Assembly: GCA_023230565.1 (NCBI GenBank)
Contig: JALNXD010000002.1
Location: 75,353 to 139,352, forward strand
Source of the DNA: Syntrophales bacterium
GTDB taxonomy: Bacteria > Desulfobacterota > Syntrophia > Syntrophales > UBA2210
DNA length: 64,000 nt
Direction of reading: 5' to 3'
Below are positions 52,103-60,057 of this stretch, in pieces (position 1 is the first letter of the stretch; every line of letters starts with the position of its first letter). The notes beneath the pieces are model-generated. The model did not search any database. It saw only the letters and a list, made by a program, of their open reading frames with translations, and was not told the origin of the DNA. The position numbers were made by a program, and so were the translations under genes.

Positions 52103-52477
52103 TCAGGCAACTTTCGGCACGTGAGGCATATGCCAAGAATCGGGTGTAAGAGGCACAAGTCCCCATGCAATTCGAGCTTTATCGCACCTTATATTGTGAA
52201 TACCTTTTTCCCAGGAGGGTTCAAATGCTCGGCAGACCGATGATCTCAAGGAATAAATGCCGCATAAAACCGTTGAGCCGATGTCTCCTTGAAGAGCGAT
52301 ACAGCGGGGGGCCGATCCTGCGGATCCTTTCATGAACACTCGAAACGCATCCATTTTTTCAGTTAATTCTTCAGGAACTCCACCAGGAATCCCTCTGCTG
52401 GTTTCGGCCCAGTAAAAAGAAATACGGTAAAAAGCGCAACATGCACCACAGGAAAGACAGGGATTAAGAATAATCAT
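52103..52477 (-). CDS. YkgJ-type cysteine-cluster protein
   Basis: The 124-residue product begins MIILNPCLSCGACCAFYRIS, the CxxCxxCC signature of the YkgJ/UPF0153 family, and has further cysteines in PRCIALQGD, TVLCGIYSLRSSVCRAFEP and NIRCDKARIAWG. The cysteine pattern is thought to bind zinc or an iron-sulfur cluster; the role is unknown. The start is set at 52477 because it gives the standard N-terminus and follows AGGAGCGG on the minus strand; a GTG-type extension to 52501 is possible. It is encoded alone, converging towards the Slp genes. Confidence 0.85.
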   Translation of the reverse strand: MIILNPCLSCGACCAFYRISFYWAETSRGIPGGVPEELTEKMDAFRVFMKGSAGSAPRCIALQGDIGSTVLCGIYSLRSSVCRAFEPSWEKGIHNIRCDKARIAWGLVPLTPDSWHMPHVPKVA

Positions 52478-52524
52478 AACCGCTCCTCCACCGATACACA
52501 TGCAAAAACGGGGAAAATATACAC

Positions 52525-52556
52525 CTATTTAAAAATATATAAATAGATTTTTTTAT
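52525..52556 (+). promoter_or_regulatory. AT-rich inverted repeat upstream of typA
   Basis: CTATTTA (52525-52531) and TAAATAG (52540-52546) form a 7-bp inverted repeat followed by ATTTTTTTATTATT. It could be an operator or a weak terminator; the 247-bp gap 52,502-52,748 otherwise shows no gene. Confidence 0.35.
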
Positions 52557-52748
52557 TATTGATATCTCCCAAAACACGTTCATTGCAAAGGCAGGTTTTT
52601 TCAACTGCAAAAGTAAAGAGATATAACTGGTTTTCTCTTCCGGTTTCTGCTAAAAGGCACCGCTTGAGCGCAGTCATTTCTGAATAAAAAGGAAAGAAGC
52701 CCTATATTTACAGGTACAAAGCGGGAAATACCCGACGGCAAATAAAAA

Positions 52749-54560
52749 ATGAGAAAAGATACCATAAGGAACATCGCAATTATTGCTCACGTCGATCATG
52801 GAAAAACGACTCTTGTTGACGGGATGCTTAAACAAAGCGGCATATTCAGGGAGAACCAGCATATAGCTGAACGTATAATGGATTCCATGGACCTCGAACG
52901 GGAACGAGGGATTACCATTATGGCAAAAAATACGGCCATATGGTATGGAAGCATCAAAATAAATATAGTAGACACTCCGGGGCATGCCGATTTCGGAGGT
53001 GAAGTAGAGAGAAGTCTCAATATGGTCGATGGAGCACTTCTTCTTGTCGATGCAAGTGAAGGTCCCCTGCCGCAAACCAGATTTGTCGTTAAAAAGGCTC
53101 TTGCCAAATCGCTGCCCATCATCGTGGTAATTAATAAAATAGATAGAATCGACGCCCGCATCGATGAGGTAATAAACGAAATTTACGATCTGTTCATCGA
53201 TCTCGATGCTCTTGATTCACAAATAGATTTTCCAGTTTTCTACACCAATGCAAAAACAGGAGTGGCTCATGCAGTTAAAGAAGATGATTCGAATTCTCTT
53301 CGCCCTCTTTTTGAAGCTATTCTTTCGTATATTCCCGGTCCCGAAGCAGATGACAATGCCATTCCCCAGTTCCTGGTTACAAATCTGGAATACGATTCGT
53401 ATGTAGGACAGCTGGCAGTGGGAAGAGTATCGAACGGCACCCTTCAAATGCAAAAGTCGTATTCCCTCTGCGGAACCGAAAACATCACAACCGGCATCAA
53501 ATTTTCCGCTCTTTATACGTTTGAAGGGTTGAGAAAAATAGCAATAGATTCTGCAGAGGCAGGAGATATTATTGCCGTGGCAGGCATTCCCGGTGTATCC
53601 ATCGGCGATACAATTTCGTCAGCGGAAAATCCACATCCACTTCCGCGAATATATGTAGATGAACCAACAGTTTCGATGTTCTTTTATGTCAATAATAGTC
53701 CGACTGCAGGCAGAGAGGGTAAATTTCTGACTACGCGCCATCTACGAGATCGCCTTCAAAAGGAGACGTTATATAATGTTGCCTTGAAAGTCGGCTTTCT
53801 GGAGAGAAAAGATATGTTTGAAGTATGCGGCCGCGGTGAACTTCAGATGGCCGTTCTTATTGAGACCCTTCGTCGTGAGGGATATGAATTCATGGTTTCA
53901 AAACCTCGTGTCATCACAAGAAAGGAAAACGGCGACATTTTTGAACCGGTTGAACGTCTTTTAATTGATATTCCGGAAGAATATATTGGAACTGTGACTG
54001 AAAAATTATCGGCGAGAAAAGGGCGTATGATACGCCTGGACAATAAAGGAAGCGGCCGGGCTAAACTGGAGTTTATTATCCCTTCGAGAGGCTTGATTGG
54101 ATTCCGCAGCCATTTTATGACTGACTCGAAAGGTGCCGGAATTATGAATACCCTTTTTGAAGGGTACCACAAATGGTTCGGCTCCATACCGCAGCGAGCA
54201 AATGGTGCCATGGTCGCAGACCGGCCGGGAAGAGTGACGACATATGCCTGCTATGCAATGGCAGACAGGGGCGAACTTTTCGTAGACGCAGGAACGGAAG
54301 TTTACGCAGGCATGATAGTCGGAGAGCGAAACAAGCCAGGAGATCTTTCGATAAATATCACAAAAGAGAAACACCTTACAAATATGAGAAGTGCCACATC
54401 GGATGCGACGATTACGCTTCGCCCCCCGCAGAGACTTTCACTTGACCAATCGATAGAATTCATTGCAGAAGATGAACTGATTGAAGTAACTCCCGCAAGT
54501 ATCCGATTGCGCAAAATGGAGCTGGATAAAACAAAAAGACCTCTTAAAATTCCATCCTGA
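52749..54560 (+). CDS. typA: TypA/BipA ribosome-associated GTPase
   Basis: The 603-residue product is a translation GTPase. G1 is AHVDHGKTTL (about residues 13-22), the switch/G3 region is VDTPGHADFGGEVERSLN, G4 is INKIDR, and RERGITIMAKNTA is the switch I region typical of TypA. EF-G-like domains follow and the C-terminus is the TypA-specific domain ending IRLRKMELDKTKRPLK. TypA acts on the ribosome in stress, cold and biofilm conditions. Length agrees with E. coli BipA (607). A clearly related 3' fragment of a second typA lies at 63,497-63,577. It is followed by the YvcK-like gene after about 145 bp. Confidence 0.97.
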   Translation: MRKDTIRNIAIIAHVDHGKTTLVDGMLKQSGIFRENQHIAERIMDSMDLERERGITIMAKNTAIWYGSIKINIVDTPGHADFGGEVERSLNMVDGALLLVDASEGPLPQTRFVVKKALAKSLPIIVVINKIDRIDARIDEVINEIYDLFIDLDALDSQIDFPVFYTNAKTGVAHAVKEDDSNSLRPLFEAILSYIPGPEADDNAIPQFLVTNLEYDSYVGQLAVGRVSNGTLQMQKSYSLCGTENITTGIKFSALYTFEGLRKIAIDSAEAGDIIAVAGIPGVSIGDTISSAENPHPLPRIYVDEPTVSMFFYVNNSPTAGREGKFLTTRHLRDRLQKETLYNVALKVGFLERKDMFEVCGRGELQMAVLIETLRREGYEFMVSKPRVITRKENGDIFEPVERLLIDIPEEYIGTVTEKLSARKGRMIRLDNKGSGRAKLEFIIPSRGLIGFRSHFMTDSKGAGIMNTLFEGYHKWFGSIPQRANGAMVADRPGRVTTYACYAMADRGELFVDAGTEVYAGMIVGERNKPGDLSINITKEKHLTNMRSATSDATITLRPPQRLSLDQSIEFIAEDELIEVTPASIRLRKMELDKTKRPLKIPS

Positions 54561-54704
54561 TCCGGTTCTTCATGTGGGCTTCACATGCTGAAAAGTGAAA
54601 TTACAGTCATTGTGCGTTATGGTTTTGAAACCTTTTGCAATGTCTGATATATTTCACTCCGTCAAAAACGAATGAAGAAAGGCCGGCAGGAAAACAGCCG
54701 CATT

Positions 54705-55703
54705 ATGAATAAGCGAATGCAAAAGGTCGTAACCATCGGCGGCGGGAGCGGTCAATTTGCCCTGCTCGCAGGATTACGTGATCTGGAAGGAATAGATATC
54801 ACCGCCATCGTATCCATGGCGGACAGTGGTGGAAGTACGGGCCGGCTCCGTGATGAACTTGGCATCCTGCCTCCCGGCGATGTTTTGAAATGCGTTTTGG
54901 CACTTTCACCTCAACGGGATATCGTTCGCACAATACTGCTCAAGAGGCTGAAAGGGGATAACCGGCTTCAGGGCCATAATGCAGGTAATATGCTTTTGAC
55001 GATGCTTGCCGAATATACAGGGAACTTTGCGACAGGCGTTAATGCATTATCTGAAATTCTCGATGCCAGGGGAACGATATTGCCCGTAACAATTGATAAA
55101 ACCACTCTTGTCGCAGAACTGACGGACGGCAGCCGCATATATGGGCAGAGAGCAATCAATGTCCCGAGAGAAACACAAAGGGAGAAAATCAAAGATATCT
55201 ATCTCGTCCCTCATCATCACGATGATGTAGCTCCCTATCCGCCTGTAATAGAGGCAATTCGGAGAGCGGATCACATAATCGTCGGGCCCGGAGATCTTTT
55301 TACCAGCATTATACCCAATTTACTGGTTCCCGGCGTAAAAGAAGCCATAATGGACACTCGTGCCAATGTATTTTATATAGTCAATATTATGACTAAATAC
55401 GGCGAAACAAACACATTCAGCTGTTGTGATTTCGTACAAAGCATTGAGTTTTTTATCGGCCGCCCTGTCGATGGTGTAATCTATAACACGGAAAAACCGG
55501 ATCCCGGGATCTTGAAGCGATACCGGAAATATGAACAATCGGAGTTTGTCGAAATAGACACTGAAAATCCCTTCTGGAAATCGCGGACACTTTATTGCGC
55601 AGACTTGCTGAGTATGACAGGCGGTATCGCGCGTCATGATTCCAGGAAGCTGGCTGACATTCTCCAGGATATGATTTCCGGCACAAGCAAGAAAACCTTT
55701 TAA
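54705..55703 (+). CDS. yvcK: YvcK/CofD-like gluconeogenesis factor
   Basis: The 332-residue product has the CofD/YvcK fold: VVTIGGGSGQFALLAGLRDL at the N-terminus, VSMADSGGSTGRLRDELGILPPGD, the HNAGNMLLTMLAEYTG region and DHIIVGPGDLFTSIIPNLLVP. YvcK binds UDP-GlcNAc or related sugars and is needed for cell-wall growth on gluconeogenic carbon sources; CofD is the F420 enzyme 2-phospho-L-lactate transferase, which has a different substrate set. Placement before glmM and the nagB-like gene supports YvcK. The start is uncertain: ATG at 54672 or 54705; AGGA 13 nt before the latter is the better site. Confidence 0.85.
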   Translation: MNKRMQKVVTIGGGSGQFALLAGLRDLEGIDITAIVSMADSGGSTGRLRDELGILPPGDVLKCVLALSPQRDIVRTILLKRLKGDNRLQGHNAGNMLLTMLAEYTGNFATGVNALSEILDARGTILPVTIDKTTLVAELTDGSRIYGQRAINVPRETQREKIKDIYLVPHHHDDVAPYPPVIEAIRRADHIIVGPGDLFTSIIPNLLVPGVKEAIMDTRANVFYIVNIMTKYGETNTFSCCDFVQSIEFFIGRPVDGVIYNTEKPDPGILKRYRKYEQSEFVEIDTENPFWKSRTLYCADLLSMTGGIARHDSRKLADILQDMISGTSKKTF

Positions 55704-55770
55704 TTGCAAAATAGCAGGTGCTGTAGTAAAGGCTTTTTCTTATCTAGCTCGTAAGGAAAAGGAGTTCACT

Positions 55771-57120
55771 ATGGGAAAGTTGTTCGGTACCGATGGCGTC
55801 AGGGGTGTTGCAAATGAATATCCAATGACAGCGGAAGTTGCTTTCAGTATAGGCAGAGCAACCGCTCACATGTTCAAGCGCAAAGGTCACAATCCTAAAA
55901 TTCTCATAGGCAAAGACACGCGTCTGTCCGGATATATGATTGAAAACGCACTGGTTTCCGGAATATGCTCCATGGGTGTAAATGCCATTCTTGTCGGAGT
56001 AATTCCAACGCCGGGCATTGCCTACCTCACCAGCAGCATGAGAGCGGATGCCGGTATCGTTATATCAGCCTCTCATAATCCTTTCCAGGATAATGGTATC
56101 AAAATTTTTTCAGGAAACGGCTACAAACTGCCTGATGAAAAAGAAGCAGCTATTGAAGAAATGATACTGGAAAATGAGTGGGATAAAGTGTTACCGCCTC
56201 CCGCCGAATTGGGGAAGGCCTTCCGTATGGATGACGCACGAGGGCGTTATGTAGTCTTTTTAAAACATACTTTTCCAAGGGAGTATTCGCTCGAAGGTTC
56301 AAAGATTGTTCTCGACTGCGGCAACGGTGCGACCTACAGAGTCGCCCCGGAAACGTTTAGTGAACTGGGAGCCTGTGTAACGACCCTTTTTGATGAACCC
56401 GATGGGAAGAACATTAATTTTAAATGCGGTTCTCAATACCCCGAGACATTGGCTGCCGAGGTCCTTACGCAGGGTGCGGACGTGGGCTTCGCCTTCGATG
56501 GAGACGGTGATCGACTTATCGCGGTAGATGAAAAGGGAGATATCCTTACGGGAGATCAGGTAATAGCAGTGTGCGCAAAAATAATGAAGGAAGAAGATAC
56601 TCTTGATAATAATCTGGTGGTGCGCACGGTGATGAGCAATATAGGCCTTTCTGTGGCCCTGGAGAAACTGGGCATCGATTCCGTTATGACAAAAGTAGGG
56701 GACCGGTATGTACTGGAAGAAATGCAAGCGAGGGGCAGCTGTATTGGCGGCGAGGATTCCGGTCACATCATTTTCCTGCATCATCATACCACCGGTGACG
56801 GAATTATTACTGCCCTGCAAGTTATTGCGGCCATGAAGAAAAGAGGCGAGCCGCTTTCAGAACTTGCCAAAGTGATGGATGTTTTCCCGCAATCTCTTAT
56901 TAATGTGGATACGAAGTCCCGGCCTGAAATATCGACAGTGCCGGAGCTTGCTGCAGTTATCAAAGTGGTCGAACAGAAATTAGGAACGAAAGGCCGGGTT
57001 CTGGTACGCTATTCAGGGACACAAAATATGTGCCGTGTGATGGTGGAAGGCCCTACACCTGAAGAAACACTGGAATATTGCAAGCAGATCGCGGAAATTG
57101 TAAAAGAGAAGCTCGGATGA
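55771..57120 (+). CDS. glmM: phosphoglucosamine mutase
   Basis: The 449-residue product has the four phosphohexomutase signatures: KLFGTDGVRGVANEYPM at the start, the active-site serine loop VISASHNPFQDNG (phosphoserine near residue 102), the metal loop AFDGDGDRLIAVD and the sugar/phosphate loops GGEDSGHI and VRYSGTQNM. Length matches GlmM (445). It converts glucosamine-6-P to glucosamine-1-P for UDP-GlcNAc synthesis. AAAGGAG precedes the ATG. It follows the yvcK-like gene by 67 bp and precedes the nagB-like gene by 25 bp, so these three genes form an amino-sugar operon. Confidence 0.96.
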   Translation: MGKLFGTDGVRGVANEYPMTAEVAFSIGRATAHMFKRKGHNPKILIGKDTRLSGYMIENALVSGICSMGVNAILVGVIPTPGIAYLTSSMRADAGIVISASHNPFQDNGIKIFSGNGYKLPDEKEAAIEEMILENEWDKVLPPPAELGKAFRMDDARGRYVVFLKHTFPREYSLEGSKIVLDCGNGATYRVAPETFSELGACVTTLFDEPDGKNINFKCGSQYPETLAAEVLTQGADVGFAFDGDGDRLIAVDEKGDILTGDQVIAVCAKIMKEEDTLDNNLVVRTVMSNIGLSVALEKLGIDSVMTKVGDRYVLEEMQARGSCIGGEDSGHIIFLHHHTTGDGIITALQVIAAMKKRGEPLSELAKVMDVFPQSLINVDTKSRPEISTVPELAAVIKVVEQKLGTKGRVLVRYSGTQNMCRVMVEGPTPEETLEYCKQIAEIVKEKLG

Positions 57121-57145
57121 CGCAACGGTTTTCAAGAGGTGAATG

Positions 57146-58105
57146 ATGGCATTCAAAGTTATTATAACAGAAGATTTTAACCACATGAGTGAAGTCGGCG
57201 CGAACCTTGCCATTGAATATATTCAGCAGGTTTTGGCAGAAAAAAATACTTTTACGCTAGGGTTGGCAACGGGCAACTCTCCGACAGGTCTTTATAGACA
57301 TCTGGCCCGGGCGGCAAACGAGGGTGTAATTGAAAGCGGCAAAATTCAAAGCTTTAATCTGGACGAGTACGTCGGACTGCCCGGTGAAAACGCGCAGCAG
57401 CGTGCGCTTCATCCGGAAAGCTACAGCTTCTTTATGATCCAGGAACTCTTCAGTCTTCTGAAAATGAAATTTAAGGAAACGAATGTCCCCTGGGGAACTC
57501 TGATCGATCAGGAAACGCTTATCCGGGAACTCGCAGCAAATCCCTCGGACTGGAAAGAAGAAGGAACCGATAAGGGGAAAGCGGTCGTCATCAGTCAGGA
57601 TACGAAGTCCGATTATCTGAAATGGATACGTGAATCCATCCTGGATGCCTACGAACAAAAGATCCTCAGATACGGAGGAATCGATCTGCATATAATAGGC
57701 GTCGGCGGAAGGGGACATGTGGCTTTTCACGAATCGGGCATCCCCTTTACAGGAAACAGGATGCTTCTGGTTAAGCTTGACGAAAATACAATAGAAAATG
57801 CCATCAAGGACGGTCATTTCGCAAGCCGGAGCGAGAGCCCGTCATACGCGATCTCGATGGGAGCAGAACTCGTGTATAAAGCCCGGACAGTCATTCTCCT
57901 GGCAAGCGGCAGCCGCAAAACGGAGCCGATTGCAGAATCACTTCTCAATGAACCGACTCCCCTGATTCCTATATCCTACGGAAAGATCTATGCGGAATCG
58001 AAAGGGCGCATGATATACATCATAGATAGATCTGCCGCCGAAAAATTGCTTCAACACGTTGATGCCATAAAGAGGCAGGGGATTGAAATTGAGGACCTCA
58101 GCTGA
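57146..58105 (+). CDS. glucosamine-6-phosphate deaminase-like protein, altered active-site loop
   Basis: The 319-residue product has the NagB fold: GLATGNSPTGLYRHL (phosphate loop), the catalytic FNLDEYVGL (Asp72-type) and the loop GVGGRGHVAFHESG. NagB has DGHIAFNEPG: Asp141 is Arg here, whereas His143 and Glu148 are kept. It is longer than NagB (266) owing to an insertion of about 50 residues at 105-160. The usual reaction is GlcN6P to F6P plus ammonia; loss of Asp141 may mean a different substrate or a sugar-phosphate isomerase/lactonase-type activity. It follows glmM by 25 bp and an AGAGG site fits ATG 57143 or 57146. Confidence 0.82.
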   Translation: MAFKVIITEDFNHMSEVGANLAIEYIQQVLAEKNTFTLGLATGNSPTGLYRHLARAANEGVIESGKIQSFNLDEYVGLPGENAQQRALHPESYSFFMIQELFSLLKMKFKETNVPWGTLIDQETLIRELAANPSDWKEEGTDKGKAVVISQDTKSDYLKWIRESILDAYEQKILRYGGIDLHIIGVGGRGHVAFHESGIPFTGNRMLLVKLDENTIENAIKDGHFASRSESPSYAISMGAELVYKARTVILLASGSRKTEPIAESLLNEPTPLIPISYGKIYAESKGRMIYIIDRSAAEKLLQHVDAIKRQGIEIEDLS

Positions 58106-58169
58106 TGGACGGAATTCAATAGTGCAATTTCCAATGCTTCATCCCCTTTTTCATAATTGATGTTGTACA

Positions 58170-58198
58170 TTGACACAAAAGACATCTTCCCCTATACT
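58170..58198 (+). promoter_or_regulatory. sigma-70 promoter of the SDR-GRE operon
   Basis: A perfect TTGACA (58170-58175) and TATACT (58193-58198) are separated by exactly 17 bp. The start would be near 58,205, about 90 nt before the first SDR ATG. Confidence 0.85.
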
Positions 58199-58296
58199 TG
58201 CCCGCGAAAAAAACATCTTACCGCAAATCTTACACTTCTTTTCATAAAAAGTTTATTTCCAAAATTAATGTGTGAAGCGGATCCAGGAGGAGGTAT

Positions 58297-59121
58297 ATGA
58301 AAATTGAAGATACGGTAGCTATTGTAACAGGAGGGGGACAGGGGATCGGACGCGGTATCGCACATTGTCTGGCCGAGGAAGGAGCGGATATTGTAATTGT
58401 TGATATAAATAATGAAACGGCCGGTCGAGTTGCTGATGAAATTAATAAGCTGGGGAGGCGGTCGTTAATTATAAATGCAGATATTACCGAGAGCAGGAAC
58501 ACAGAATCAGTGGCTCGGAAGACGATGGATGTATTCGGCAAAATTGATATATTGGTAAACAACGTGGGCTGGGCTGTAAAAGTTAAAAGCACGAAATCAA
58601 AAGAAGACAGAACCGGCCTCAATTGTGCCGACAGTGAGGAAGAAGAATGGGATAAGACGTTTAATCTTAATGCCAAGTCCCAGTTTCTGATGTGCAGGGC
58701 GATCGTGCCTTTTTTTGTAAAACAAAAAAGAGGTAAAATCGTAAATATAGGATCGAGGCTGGCGAAACAGCTGGATATGCTGCCTATATACAGCACTGCG
58801 AAAGCTGCCGTCATTCATTATACAAAGCATCTGGCTATGGAATTGGCCCCGTATAATATTAACGTAAACTGCGTCTGTCCCGGGGATGTTTTGACACCGA
58901 ATATAGCGGCGGCATTAGAAAAATTTGCCGCCGTTAATCCCGAGGCGCAAGGGAAAACACCGGAAGAGCTGTTTCTACGGTCCGCCAGTCCCCGCATCGC
59001 CTTCCACCGTTTGCAGACGCCTGACGATATAGGCCGGGCTGTTGTATTTTTTGCCTCTGAGGATTCCAGGAATATTTCAGGTCAGGTCCTCTATGTGGAC
59101 GGCGGGCAAACCTTTCAATAG
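58297..59121 (+). CDS. short-chain dehydrogenase/reductase (SDR)
   Basis: The 274-residue product has the cofactor motif VTGGGQGIGRG (about residues 11-21), NNVG, a catalytic serine in NIGSRLAKQ and the YSTAK lysine motif, then the C-terminal VDGGQTFQ. The acidic residue DINNE after the second strand suggests NAD(H) preference. Family members of this length oxidise secondary alcohols, including 3-hydroxyacyl and cyclic substrates. An insertion around SKEDRTGLNCADSEEEE (about 98-118) is not usual. It is first in the operon with SDR2, the glycyl radical enzyme and its activase, so its substrate is probably the alcohol or diol handled by that pathway. AGGAGGAGG precedes the ATG. Confidence 0.9.
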   Translation: MKIEDTVAIVTGGGQGIGRGIAHCLAEEGADIVIVDINNETAGRVADEINKLGRRSLIINADITESRNTESVARKTMDVFGKIDILVNNVGWAVKVKSTKSKEDRTGLNCADSEEEEWDKTFNLNAKSQFLMCRAIVPFFVKQKRGKIVNIGSRLAKQLDMLPIYSTAKAAVIHYTKHLAMELAPYNINVNCVCPGDVLTPNIAAALEKFAAVNPEAQGKTPEELFLRSASPRIAFHRLQTPDDIGRAVVFFASEDSRNISGQVLYVDGGQTFQ

Positions 59122-59178
59122 AAATTATTTTTTATCGAATGGAATAGAATAACAGCATAAGATAGAGGGAGACGCCGA

Positions 59179-59985
59179 ATGAAGCTGAAGGGCAAAGTTG
59201 CCATTGTGACAGGAGGGGGACAGGGAATTGGCCGGGGAATCGTTCAATGTCTGGCTGAAGAAGGAGCGGATATCGCAATTTTCACAAAAACAGGAGACAG
59301 CTGCTTGCAGGCAGCCGAAGAATTAAAGGAAACCGGCTGCCGGTCCTTGCCTTTAAAGACGGATGTCACCAACCGTGAACAGGTTTCTCGATCGATTAAG
59401 GCAACAGTAGATTTTTTTGGCAAGATAGACATTCTGGTCAATAGTGTTGGAGGCGGCAGTATTGCGATCGCGCCATTTGTTGATCTCGAGGAATGGGTCT
59501 GGGACAGGAATTATGAATTGAATATTAAATCGCAAGTGTTTATGTGCCAGGCTGTAGCTCCTTATTTTATAAAGCAGAAAAGCGGAAAGATTTTGAATCT
59601 ATCTTCTATTGGAGGAAAGAGGGCTGCCGCAATGAATGCTCCTTATGGCGCAACAAAGGCCGGCGTTATTTACTTTACCAAGGCATTGGCCGCTGAACTG
59701 GCCGACTGCAATATCAATGTAAATTGCATCTGCCCTGCAGCCGTATTTACGCCCACATTTGCCAAATTGATAGACGATCATATGATTCGCCCCGAGGCGA
59801 AGGCGAAAGGAATGACAGCCAGACAATTCTTCGATAAAGTTCTGATGCGGGCCTATCCGATGAACAGGGAGATAACACCTGAAGATATCGGCCGGGCCGC
59901 TGTTTTTCTTGTATCAGAAGATGCAAGGAATATTACCGGCCAAACACTCAATATCACGGCAGGCGCCTCAATCGATATCGATTGA
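59179..59985 (+). CDS. short-chain dehydrogenase/reductase (SDR), tandem paralogue
   Basis: The 268-residue product has VTGGGQGIGRGIVQ, VNSVGGGS, LNLSSIGGKR and the catalytic YGATK motif. Beta strand 2 ends in TKTGDS instead of an acidic residue, which may give a different NADP/NAD preference from the first SDR. It begins 57 bp after the first SDR, with which it shares a near-identical N-terminal third at both protein and DNA level (ACAGGAGGGGGACAGGG), so the two arose by tandem duplication. GAGGGAG stands before the ATG. Confidence 0.9.
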   Translation: MKLKGKVAIVTGGGQGIGRGIVQCLAEEGADIAIFTKTGDSCLQAAEELKETGCRSLPLKTDVTNREQVSRSIKATVDFFGKIDILVNSVGGGSIAIAPFVDLEEWVWDRNYELNIKSQVFMCQAVAPYFIKQKSGKILNLSSIGGKRAAAMNAPYGATKAGVIYFTKALAAELADCNINVNCICPAAVFTPTFAKLIDDHMIRPEAKAKGMTARQFFDKVLMRAYPMNREITPEDIGRAAVFLVSEDARNITGQTLNITAGASIDID

Positions 59986-60057
59986 TGCTTTGAGACCTGC
60001 CCGGACATTAATGGCGTATCACGTAAGAAACGCACATTAATGTAAAGGAGAATGCAA

